Assembly (NCBI RefSeq): GCF_964199755.1
Contig: NC_133898.1
Coordinates: 130,632,224 to 130,696,223 of the forward strand
Source: Larus michahellis
Lineage: Eukaryota; Chordata; Aves; Charadriiformes; Laridae
Length of the DNA: 64,000 bases
Reading direction: 5' to 3'
Under the pieces are notes generated by a model. The model was not told where the DNA came from, did not search any database, and saw only the letters and a program-made list of their open reading frames with translations. This document shows, piece after piece, positions 24,270-49,295 of the stretch (position 1 is its first letter; every line of letters starts with the position of its first letter). Made by a program: the position numbers and the translations under genes.

Positions 24270-25420
24270 AGCCTCTCCCGGCCCGGACCACCCCCCACAC
24301 CCCCCCGCATTTCATCCCCCCTGCTGCTGCTGGGGGGGGGGCATCTTCATCGGGTCACGACTCCCCCCCACCCATCCAGTGACCGTCCAGTTTGACTGTC
24401 ACCCCCCCACACACAGTGACTCCAGTGCGGGGTGGGGGGTTTAGGGCTCTCCTGCCCTCCGCCCCCCCCCCCCCCCCCGCCCCGTGGGGCTGGGACCCCT
24501 GACGCCCACTTGCTCTGTGATTAGAGGCTCCCGGTGGTCCCGGGAGCCCGGAGCCGAGATGTGCCGAGCGGTGTCTGCCGCTCCCCTGCCCATCCCTGCC
24601 CCAAACCCTTTCCCTGCCTCCCACCCCCCACCCCCCCCGCCCCAGCCTTGGGCCTTTTTGTTGGCATTTCTGCCCTGTGGATCCCGCTGTACCCCAGGGG
24701 TACAGGGAGCGAGCCGTCCCGCGGGATCGCCCGTCCCCGAAGCTGGGCAGGGGCCCTGATAGGGACTGGGAGAAAAGTGAAAACTATTCAAGGGCACAGA
24801 TACCCAGGGAGCAAAAAAAATGGTGTTATTCTGCTCTGGTATGAGAAACATAGCGTGAGGCAGGGGAGTCAAGGCTACAGATAAAGCTGGCCAGGGAGCC
24901 CGTACTGGGAATGAGATAGAACTGGTGTGAAGCAGAAGGGTGGAAGGGAGTCATGGATGGGACGCGGCCTCTCCTGGAGACAACTCTGCCCGTAGCACCG
25001 CTTTGGGCTGATGGTGCCTCGGAAATGTAAAATTTAGGTACGGATTTAGCAGCCCGGGGACCGATGAGAGAAAAGTAATTGGGTGGGGATTGTTTGGGAG
25101 GATCCCAGCAGGGAGAAAAAGCGTTGGGAAAGAAAAAAGTGGAATAAGGTGTAAAATCAGTTAAAGAAAGGTGGGCTCTGCCGAAGCCAGGATGCCTAGG
25201 GACGGTGGGGACGCTGGCCTGCGGGAGGTGAAGGCTTCTGTCTGACTTCAGCTCTGCGGAGGAAAGGGAGGACACAGGCTTTGGGGCACAAGTGGGGAAA
25301 TGCTTTCCCGTGAGTCCCCTGGATTGGGGGGACGCTTGGTTGTGGCTCCCCGCCACCCCCAGAGGCGAGAGGGACATTCCTCGCAGGCCACACGCACGCT
25401 CCCGGCCCAGGTTTGGGAAG
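24270..25420. other. TRIM35-DRC1 intergenic spacer
   Basis: About 1.15 kb between the TRIM35 CpG-rich promoter and the DRC1 poly(A) signal. It contains C-runs (24462-24480) and a more AT-rich part (24770-25190) without recognisable genes or repeats. Confidence 0.45.
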
Positions 25421-25422
25421 GG

Positions 25423-25428
25423 TTTATT
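25423..25428 (-). terminator. DRC1: DRC1 polyadenylation signal AATAAA
   Basis: Plus strand TTTATT in GGGTTTATTAATGCC lies about 80 bp beyond the DRC1 stop codon, giving a very short 3' UTR. Confidence 0.7.
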
Positions 25429-25506
25429 AATGCCTGCCAGGAAGCCCTGGCTCTGGGCACAGCTTCAGCTGGGGACAGAGAAAAGCCTTGTCCTGGCCCT
25501 GGGCAC

Positions 25507-40671
<15,165 letters not shown>

Positions 40672-40704
40672 GCGGCCCCGTCCCCGCGGCCGGGGCGTCC
40701 CGCC

Positions 40705-40717
40705 GTCGCCTGGCAAC
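40705..40717 (-). promoter_or_regulatory. DRC1: RFX X-box in the DRC1 promoter
   Basis: The minus strand reads GTTGCCAGGCGAC, a perfect RYYNYY-N-RRNRAC X-box, and the plus strand GTCGCCTGGCAAC also fits. It lies 34-46 bp upstream of the DRC1 ATG. RFX factors activate motile-cilium genes through such sites, which fits DRC1's role. Confidence 0.85.
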
Positions 40718-40899
40718 GGGGGGCGCGCGCCCGCCCCCCCGCGGCCGCCGTGGCTGCGCGTGCGCCGGGCTGAGGCGGCGGCCGGTGGCCACGGGGCTAC
40801 TGAGGGGCTGGGCCATGGCGGGGAGCGGCGGGGGCAGCGGCCGGTGCCGCCCCCGGCTCGGGCAGGGCCGCCACAGGCGGGGATGGAGTCGTGGGATCG

Positions 40900-41870
40900 T
40901 CGAGGTGGGGAAAGGCCTTTGGGCTCATCGAGTCCAGCCGTTAACACAGCGCTGCCGAGGCCACCACTAGCCCACGGCCCTCAGCACCGCGTCTGCCCGG
41001 CTTGGAAACACCTCCAGGGATGGCGACTCCACCCCTGCCCTGGGCAGCCTCTTCCAATGCTTCACAACCCTTTCCGGGAGGAAATTGTTCCCAATATCCA
41101 TCCTAAACCTCCCCTGGCACAACTTGAGGCCGTTTCCTCTTGTGCCATGGCCTGTTCCTTGGGAGAAGAGCCCGACCCCCAGCTCCCTCTGGGCAGCCTG
41201 TGCCAGGGCTCTGCCACCCTCACGGCAAAGAAGTTCCTCCTCACGTTGAGATGGAACTTCCCGTGTCCCACTTTGTGCCCGTTGCCCCTTGTCCTGTCCC
41301 CGGGCACCACTGAGAAGAGCCTGGCCCCATCCTCTTGCCCCCCGCCCTTTAGCTATTGCTGAGCATTGATGAGATCCCCTCTCAGCCTGCTCTGCTCCAG
41401 CTCAACAGCCCCAGGGCTCTCGGCCTTTCCTCAGCACAGAGATGCTCCATCTCTTGATCATCTCAGTAGCCCTTTGCTGTCCCCTCCCCAGCAGTTCCCT
41501 GTCCTTCTGGACCCGGGGAGCCCAGAACTGGCCCCAGTGCTCCAGCTGTGGCCTCCCCAGGGCAGAGCAGAGGGGGAGGATGACCTCCCTCCACCTGCTG
41601 GCCACACTCTTCTTGATACCCCCAGGAGACCATTGGCCTTCTTGTCCACGAGGGTACATTGCTGGCTCATGGGCATCCTGTTGTCCCCCAGGACTCCCAG
41701 GTCTCTTTCCACAGAGCTGCTCTCCAGCAGGTCACCCCCAACCTGTCCTGGTGCAGGGGGTTATTCCTCCCCAGGTGCAGCACCCTACACGTGCCCTTGT
41801 TGAACTTCCTTAGGTTCTTGCCCACCCCCAGCCTGCTGGCCTTTGAGGGGGCTTGGGGAGACAGCCTTGG
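40900..41870 (-). mobile_element. CR1 LINE fragment just upstream of DRC1
   Basis: Nearly 1 kb of the complement of a CR1 3' half, with coding-derived motifs on the minus strand ([40 protein letters not shown]). It starts only about 190 bp upstream of the DRC1 X-box. The 3' octamers are missing or decayed. It is 5'-truncated and shifted in frame. Confidence 0.88.
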
Positions 41871-42790
41871 TGCTATGCGAGAGCGGCTCATCAATAGCCA
41901 AAATGCTGCATTACCAACACCGCTCTAGCTACAAATACAAAGCACAGCACCATGTGAGCTGCAGGGAGGAATGCTGACCTCATCCCAGCCAGATCCAGTA
42001 CACAACTCAATCCCCAAGGGGAGTTCACAATCAGGATTAGATCTGGGGTTGGCAACCAGGGTGAGAAAGCATCCTGAGCATTTTTCCTTAGTCCCCCCCT
42101 ACCCCAGATGACTGCCCAGGAGGTGGGAAGGAGGGATCGTGCCAATGGGAGCTTCCAAAAGTCCCTGTTCCCCAAAGCTGCAGGTGCAGGACCAAATTTC
42201 AGGTGGCTTTTCAGCAGAAGACAACCCTGCATCCATCCCATCAGTGATGGCAGCAAGACGTGCCAAGATCTTAACATTCCTGGGGAGAGAGATCACGGCT
42301 GGTCTTTGGGGTTCTCTGCTGCTGGAGGCCTCCAGAGATAACAGTCAGATCTTTGCTCTGTCCCAGTAAAGCATGAGGCACTTGAAGGCTCCTCTTGTCC
42401 CTGGTCCCAGGGCTGCAAACCAGTCTGGGCTCTGCCCTCCCCTCTGGGCAGGACGGGGGCAGGCAGACAGCAAGGTCCTGCAGCTGCTGGTGGTGCTGGT
42501 GGCATGTGAAGGACAGGCGTGTGTTGGACATGCCCAGACTGTCCTTACCGGGGGGTCTGACCTAGTCCAGCAGCTCATGGTCTTCCTCGCTGAGCTCAAC
42601 CGTCTGGCTGGCCCCAAAATGGACACGTGTCCATGTGCACGGGTCAGTTGATGGTGAGGCTGGCAGGTCTTTGGGCACTTCTGCATGTCTTGGGACATCC
42701 ACCAGTGGGACTGAGGGGTGGCTGTTGGGCAGGGAACCCCCCGGTCACTTCTCTTTGTCATCTGCTGGCTGCACTGGTGGGGCTGCCCAG
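41871..42790. other. Unassigned sequence between the CR1 and the membrane-protein paralogue
   Basis: The part at 42420-42500 (GGGCAGGACGG...CAGACAGC) resembles 43930-43985, so it belongs to the duplicated locus described nearby. The rest is unassigned. Confidence 0.4.
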
Positions 42791-42799
42791 TGGGTAGTC

Positions 42800-43428
42800 C
42801 CTTCTTGGCCAGCCTAGAAGAGAGAAAGGAGGTGAGGGGGGACCCCTGGGCTCCATTTGGGCTCCGATGGCCAGCTCAAAGCCCAGCCCCAGTTCCAGCT
42901 GTAGGTCCTCCTCGTGCACCAGGATGTCCGCAGTGCAGAGGATGGCAGCCAGCGTGGGCAAGTCTCGATCTGCTGCAGCTTCCTTCTATCTGGGGCTACC
43001 TTCAGCTTACCCAGCAGGTCTCGGCAGATTTGGGTTATGCCCAGGGACTCCATCAAGGATGTTGTGAGCTCCTCCGTGTCAGTGGGGGAGAGCTGGTTCC
43101 TGAGGAGCTCGGAGCTGGTGGCAGCACTGACATTTCCACCTTGAGCCAGGTCTCCTGTCTCCTGGGGGAGCTCCCTTGCAGAAGCCTCTTCCCTGCACAC
43201 TTGCTTCCCCACTATCCTCTGCCACGGAGCTTTTTCCATCTGTGGGGGGAAAGACGATCTGGACTGTGGGGTTCCTGTGGGACAGGACGGACCCAGCACT
43301 GATGGGTGCCGGGGCCCATGCCACCGTGGGGGAGAATGGGTCCTGCAGAGAGCCCTGGGGCTGCGCAAGGGGCTGTCCCTGCCCGTCCCTCCCCGTGGTT
43401 CCAGGGAAATGTCCAGCAGCTCAAACAC
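42800..43428 (-). pseudogene. Decayed paralogue of the membrane-protein gene, exon 4 region
   Basis: The minus strand encodes ARELPQETGDLAQGGNVSAA, then SELLRNQLSPTDTEELTTSL and LGITQICRDLLGKLK, aligning closely with exon 4 of the gene at 45458-47445. After this the copy lacks the segment encoding the cysteine cluster (about 100 bp missing) and then continues with matching nucleotides in a shifted frame to the LQLELGLGFEL region. No membrane exon is seen upstream. It could be a truncated gene using alternative splicing (there is an acceptor near 42813), but a pseudogene is more likely. Confidence 0.65.
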
Positions 43429-43699
43429 CTCCCAAAGGTGACCGACATCCCCGGGGGCTCACAGGGAGCCAGGGTCCCCAGCACAGCGTGAACTCCCTGC
43501 GGCCTTCTGGATTCTTGGTTTATGCTGCTCGGATTGATCTGTGTTGCGGCTGGAGTCTTTCTTGCCGTGTGTATTAGGGAAGGGCTCTTTTCTCAGCTGG
43601 CTGCAAGGTTCAGCTGCGGAAAAGCCACCTTTCCCAGCTTCCGGCGTGCAAGGCCCTCACTGAGTAACTGAGGAGATCTTGGGGAAGTTTTCAGGATAC

Positions 43700-44305
43700 T
43701 ACTGTTTTAATCAGTCAATAAAAGCCGACTTTCACGTCCGCGTTCTCCACCACGGTCTCACGTTAGTGGGGACATGGCTCATTGCTCCAGAGGAGCCTGT
43801 TCCTCCTTCCCTCCGTCTCCCCGCTGTTTCCCGGTCGCAGCCTCTTCTCCCGCAGCCTCTCCCGGTTCCCGTGCCCAGGGCGGCAGCCTGGTCCCTCCGC
43901 TGCACGGGGAGCAAACCCGGCCGGGCCCTGCTGTCCCCTCTGGGCAGGACGGCAGTGGGCAGACAGCCACGTCCTGGGGACAGCAGGGACCTAGAGGGGC
44001 GGTGATGGGCAGGAGACTCCTGGTCACTGCTCTCCATCATCTGCCAGCTGCACTGGGGGCGCCGCCCAGCGTGTGGGGTCTTCTTGGCCAACCTTAGGAG
44101 AGAGAAAGGAGGTGAGGAGGGACCCCTGGGCTCCAGGCTGGGGGCAGAGGAGGGCTCTGGGGTCCAAGCAGGGGACCTGAGCAGCGGGCATCTCCTGGGC
44201 ATCCCTGGCATTAGCCCTTGCCCTCCGCAAGCCCTGCAGGACACGCCCCTCCCCTGGCCTCTTCCAGGCATGGTGGCCCTGCGCCTCTCTGGCTCTGTGC
44301 CGCAT
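43700..44305 (-). pseudogene. Second partial copy from the same duplicated locus
   Basis: The region 43930-44130 matches 42420-42460 and 42795-42850 in pieces (TTGGCCAAGAAGACCCC-type, GAGAGAAAGGAGGTGAGG and GGGCAGGACGGCAGTGGGCA-type sequences). It looks like the 3' portion of another paralogue. No complete exon is recoverable with confidence. Confidence 0.45.
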
Positions 44306-44672
44306 CCTGCCTCTTCACGTGCTTTCCCTCCCGGCAGTCACATGGACATCTCCCTGCTGGCCAGCATCCCCACAGGCCCCAGTGCCGGTCCCCAGGAGAG
44401 CCCAGCAGGGTCCCCTTGCTGGTGGAGGGCACCGGGGGGGGTGACATTGGGGTGCCCCTGCTAACTGCCATGACCGTCCTCCAGAAAACAGACACGCTCT
44501 GGACCCAGACAAAGGGGGAGCGAGCAGGCTGATGGTCAGCTGGCTCAGTGCGGGCAGAAGCCCTGTGGTTGTCTGCTGGAACATCTCCGCAGGGGACAAA
44601 GGGACCACACTGTGCAGGGAGTCATTTGGTGTCAGTCCCACTCCTCATTAACAGCCCTGTGCAAACCCCAAA

Positions 44673-45281
44673 TCAACGAGAGGTCACCACATCTTTCACC
44701 GTCATCCCAACACTCCCAGACCACAGCACCTTGTCCCACAGAAACTCCTCCGGAACAACACCAAAGTCTGCTCTCTCGAAGTCCAGGGTAGTGGGCTTGC
44801 TGTGTGCTCTCCTCGCTGCCCAAAGGATCTTGAATTCCACCATTTCATGATCACTGCAGCAGAGGCTACCCTTGAGCTTGACACTCGCCACCAGCCCCTC
44901 CTTGTTGGTAAGGACAAGGTCCAGCATAGTTCCTCTCCTTGTTGGCTCCCCTACCATTTGAAGAAGAAAGTTGTCATTGACACATTCCAAGAACTTCCTG
45001 GATTTCCTGTGCCCCACTCTGCTGTCTTTCCAACAGATACCGGGGTGGTTGAAGCCCTCCATGATGACCAGTGTCTGTGAACACAATGCCGCTCCTATCT
45101 GTCTGTGGAGGGCCTCATCCGCTCTGTCATCCTGGTCAGGTGGCCTGTAGCAGACCCTTACTGTAATGTCCCCTGCCTCTGCATTCCCTTTAATCTTGAT
45201 CCATAAGCTCTCCGTTGGGTCTTCATCCATCCCCAGGTGGAGCTCCATGGACTCCAGCTGTTCATTGACATAGAGGGACAT
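44673..45281 (-). mobile_element. CR1 endonuclease-domain segment, inverted relative to its tail
   Basis: A minus-strand frame encodes the CR1 apurinic endonuclease region (motifs VRVCYRPPDQDDRADEALHR, FNHPGICWKDSRVGHRKSRK, EPTRRGTMLDLVLTNKEGLV, GSLCCSDHEMVEFKIL). It abuts a plus-oriented CR1 3' end at 45283-45376, an arrangement typical of 5'-inverted LINE insertions. Confidence 0.9.
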
Positions 45282-45282
45282 G

Positions 45283-45376
45283 GGTTAGTGGTGTGCTTGG
45301 CAGAGTTGGGTTGATGATTGGACTGGATGATCTGAAAGGTCCCTTCCAACTGAGACAATTCTATGATTCTATGGTT
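45283..45376 (+). mobile_element. CR1 3' tail joined to the inverted segment
   Basis: Plus-strand TTGGACTGGATGATCTGAAAG-like sequence, then GGTCCCTTCCAACTGAGACA and three ATTCTATG/GTTCTATG octamers. Only about 95 bp of the 3' end remains in this orientation. Confidence 0.9.
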
Positions 45377-45457
45377 CTATGACCCATCCCTGTCCTCCCG
45401 AGCTGTGCTCGCCCTGCCCACGCTCTTCCCTGTCCCACCTTTTCTTGCCGGTGCTCC

Positions 45458-47445
45458 TTACACCACCATCAGCGTGGTGTGTTTGTGCGCGTACACCTTG
45501 CGTTGGATATGGAGTGGCAGCTCCTGGTCCCCTTCCCTGCTGCTGCTGGGCGCTGGGACGTCCGCTATCCAACACCAGCCGCACTCCTCTTCAATGGTCC
45601 TCCAGATGCTGGCCTTGGCTTTGTACCACCACAGCCGGATGCGCCGCAGACTCACCCCCTTTCCCATGCCCTTGAACTCCACCGAGGGCAGGGGCCCCAT
45701 CCCAGCTCTCAGCAGCCGCTCCAGGGCCGCAGGGGAGGGGGGCTGTGCCCATGGGGGCTGGGGCCGCGTGGGGACCTTGGTGGGGAGACCCTCCCCGTCT
45801 CCAGCTGGCTGCAGGTCTGCACTGCTGCTGTCACCGCCTCGTGTCTGTGCCTGCGAGCTCCTGGGCAGAGGCGCGTTGCAGTCCCTGCAGCATCTCTCAG
45901 AGGGTATTTCGGGGAACCGCTGGGTGCTCTCCCACGCATAGACCAGCTCCCCACCCATGGCCAGCTCAAAGCCCAGCCCCAGTTCCAGCTGTAGGTCCTC
46001 CTCGTGCACCAGGATGTCCGCGGTGTGGAGGATGGTGGTCAGCGTGGGCAGGTCCTGTTCTTCCGAGGGTTCGCTGCAGTGCGGGCAGCTGCCGGTGATG
46101 CATCCGCCGCACTGCAGGCAGATGAGGTATTCTCTCCTCACGGCTCCACACAGGACCGGAGCGGTGCTATCCGGAGCTTCTTTCAGCTTGCCCAGCAGGT
46201 CTTGGCAGATTTGGGTTATGTCCAGGGACTCCATCAGGGATGTGGTGAGCTCGTCCATGTTGGTGGGGGTGAGCTGGTTCCTGGGGAGCTCGGAGCTGGT
46301 GGCAGCACTGACATTTCCACCTTGAGCCACGTCTTCTGTCTCCTGGGGGAGCTCCCTTGCAGAAGCCTCTTCCCTGCCGCAGTCGGTTTCCCACCATCCT
46401 TCTCCTTGGGGCTTCTCGCACCTGGGGGGGGAAATACTGTCTGGACTGTGGGGGCTGCTGTGGGACGGGATAGACCCAGAACCCTCTCTCTGCCTTCTCC
46501 TGACCGACTGGGGGGTTTCCCAGCTCCCCAGGGCCAGCCCTGATGGCTCTGGGATGCTCTGGGGTCAGGTGGGTTCTCGGGGGACATGGTGCAAGTCCAG
46601 CCCAGCATAGTGAGGTGTTGGGCACCTTCCAGCCCAAGGAGAAAAGTCCCAGCCCAGAGCAGGGGCTGAGGACAGAGCACTGGGGCCACCAGTGGCCTCT
46701 ATGGGATGGGGTATGGTGGGTCCCAGCAGATGGAAACCTGCCATCCCCGCAGGGGTTTGCCCTGGCCCTCTACCAGGGAAGGGCTCTTCTTACCCATCGT
46801 TCAGGCTCCCTGTAGACCCCTCCACACCTTCTGAGTGGGCGACGACTCCTGGGGGAGAAGGCAGAAGGAGAACAACAAGGACAGACATCGTGGGGGCCAT
46901 GCAATGGGGTGTCTCTCTCGGCCGGGAGCTGCTGCAGAGCCTGCCACAGCTCTGGGATGGGGACACTCACCTCTCGCGTCCTCCCTCCTGTGTTTCTGAC
47001 TGCTCTTCGCTGCAGAGGTCCCTTGCCCTCCGAAAGCAAGGCCTGGGTTAGTGCAGGGTGTCCCTCGGCCAGGAGGGCCCCTGCCCAGGAAAGGAGGACC
47101 CTGGGAAGAGTAACTGGAGTTAGAGCGACAGGAGCATCCCTGTCCCCAAGCCTGGTGCCCCAGAGGAGATGGCTTGGTGGCTCCAGAGCAGGGGGTCTGG
47201 CTGGGTGGGCAATGGCCACTGTTCACTGCTCCCTCTGAGCACCCCGGGGATGGGGTCTGCCCCGGGCTGCCCCCACCCAGGGAGTGTTTGCCAAGACAGA
47301 TGCCTACCTTGGCCTTGGTCTTAAAGCAGCAGATCCTGGAGACGACCACAGTGAATATGGCCAACAAGCCAAGGATGCAGGGAAGCAAGAGCACGCAGAA
47401 GACCCAAAAGCCTGAGATGAAGGGCAGCTCCATCCACTGCTCCAT
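45458..47445 (-). CDS. Unrecognised single-pass membrane protein, four exons, 428 aa
   Basis: Exons (minus): 47308-47445, 46971-47100, 46794-46848, 45458-46421. Each boundary has a GT donor and AG acceptor and the phases (0, 1, 2) agree, giving 1287 nt. Exon 1 encodes MEQWMELPFISGFW and then a strongly hydrophobic segment (about residues 13-36, VFCVLLLPCILGLLAIFTVV) followed by SRICCFKTKAK, so a signal-anchor with a basic cytosolic stop-transfer side is likely. Exon 4 holds an acidic helix-like part (TSLMESLDITQICQDLLGKL), a cysteine cluster at about residues 209-223 (CLQCGGCITGSCPHC, possibly metal-binding), a second CCRDC, a conserved-looking EEDLQLELGLGFEL motif shared with the paralogue, and a basic aromatic end (RRIRLWWYKAKASIWRTIEE). 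I do not recognise the family. N-terminal anchors with long Ser/Pro-rich tails occur in testis SPATA31/FAM205 proteins, but no shared motif was identified. The start is the first ATG before the membrane segment; an upstream exon may exist at 51699-51775. Confidence 0.6.
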
Positions 47446-47654
47446 CTTGCCCAGGAAGTGCCAGCGTCTCCTGCGGGGTTCTGCATGATGATGGAAGTGC
47501 AAAGGGGTCAAGTGGGGAGGCCGAGGAACCCAGCGAGATCCCCTGAGGGGAGGAGAGGTTGGGGTGACACTGAATCACCCCGTTTGGTGTTTGCTTTTCT
47601 TCCTACTTCTGATGTGATTTTCACATGCTTGCCCAGCAGCTTGCTTGCTCAATG

Positions 47655-49290
47655 TCTCGCAGTGAATCCCAGAATCCCAGACCGGCAAGGGTTGGAAGGG
47701 ACCTCTGGAGATCATCCCGTCCAACCCCCTGCCAGAGCAGGGTCACCCAGAGCAGGTGGCACAGGAACGCGTCCAGGCGGGGCTGGAATGTCTCCAGAGA
47801 CGGAGACTCCCCCACCTCTCTGGGCAGCCTGTGCCAGGGCTCTGCCACCCTCACAGCAAAGAAGTTCCTCCTCACGTTGAGATGGAACTTCCCATGGTCA
47901 AGTTTGTGCCCGTTACCCCTTGTCCTGTCCCCGGGCACCACTGAGAAGAGCCTGGCCCCATCCTCTTGCCCCCCACCCTTTCAGTATTTACAAGCGTTGA
48001 TAAGATCCCCCCGCAGTCGTCTTTTTTCCAGACTGAAGAGACCCAAATCCCTCAGCCTTTCCTCATCAGAGAGATGTTCCAGTCCCCTCATCATCTTGGT
48101 AGCCCTTTGCTACCAAGGGTAGGCCTGAGCAGTAAAGACCGAAGCAAAGGTGACATTCGATAACTCCACCTTCTCTGCATCCTCTGTCACCATGGCTCCT
48201 GTCTCATTCAACAGCGGGCCCACATTTTCTCTAGTTTTCCTTTTGCCTCCGATATACTTGAAGAAACCCTTCCTGTTGACCTTGACATCCCCTGCCAGGT
48301 TTAATTCCAAGGGGGCCTTGGCTTTCCTTGTTTCATCCCTGCACGCTCTGACGACATTCTTCTAATCTTCCCAAATGGTCAGTCCCGTCTTCCACATACT
48401 GTAAACTTCCTTCTTCCACTTGAGCTTTTTCAGAAGCTCCCTGCTCAACCATGCAGGTCTCCTACTTCCCTTGCTCCATTTCTTGCTCTTAGTGATGCAC
48501 CCATACTGAGCCTGGAGAAAGTGATGTTAGAATACCAACCAGCTTCTTGAGCCCCCCTGCCTTCCAGAGCCCTAGCCCACGGGATTTATCCAAGCAGTTT
48601 CTTGAAGAGGTCAAAGTTAGCCCTCCTGAAGTCCAAGGTTGCGATCCTACTTGGTGTTTTGTGCGTACTACCCATGATCCTGAACTCTATCTTCTCACGA
48701 TCACTACAGCCAAGGCTGCCCCCGGCCTTCACGTCCTTCACCAGTCCCTCTTTGTTTGTCAGTACTAGGTCCAGTAGTGCTCGTCTCCTTGTTGGCTCCT
48801 CCACCACCTGAGTCAAGAAGTTATCATCCATACACTGGAGGAGCCTCCTGGACTGTGCATACCTGGCTGTGTGGCCTTCCCAGCAGATATCAGGGTGATT
48901 GGAGCGCCTCAAGAGAACCAAAGCCTGTGATGGCGAGGCTACTTTCAGCTGTTGGTAGAAGGTCTCATCAGCTTCCCCATCCTGATCAGGCGGCCTGTAA
49001 TAAACACCCACAACAGTGTCTCTCATATCGGCCTGCCCCTTAATCCTCACCCACAAGCTCTCGACTCTCTCTTCCTCTGCCCCCGGGGAGAGCTCGATAC
49101 ATTCCAGATGCTCTCTCACACAAAGAGCAACTCCGCCACCTTGCCTCGTTTGCCAGTCTTTCCTAAAACGGACACGGCTGTCCACGCCAGCGTTCCAGGC
49201 ACGTGAGCTGTCCCACCACGTCTCAGGAATTGCAGTGAGATTGTGTCCCTGCGACCGCACGCAGATCTCCAGCTCTTCCTTTCTGCTTCG
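47655..49290 (-). mobile_element. CR1 LINE with endonuclease and 3' end but lacking the RT core
   Basis: Read on the minus strand, it starts in the endonuclease (RSQGHNLTAIPETWWDSSRA at about 49260), continues through VVGVYYRPPDQDGEADETFY and TRRRALLDLVLTNKEGLV, and reaches the linker (GFFKYIGGKRKTRENVGPLL, about 48290-48230). At about 48115 it jumps to the C-terminal RT region and 3' UTR, ending with the tail near 47660. The catalytic reverse-transcriptase part is absent. This is one element with an internal deletion, or two adjacent pieces. Confidence 0.85.
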
Positions 49291-49295
49291 ATTCT

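Noticed and set aside
24770-25190. AT-richer segment between TRIM35 and DRC1 considered as an inserted element
   Set aside because: No family motif, terminal repeat or target-site duplication was recognised.
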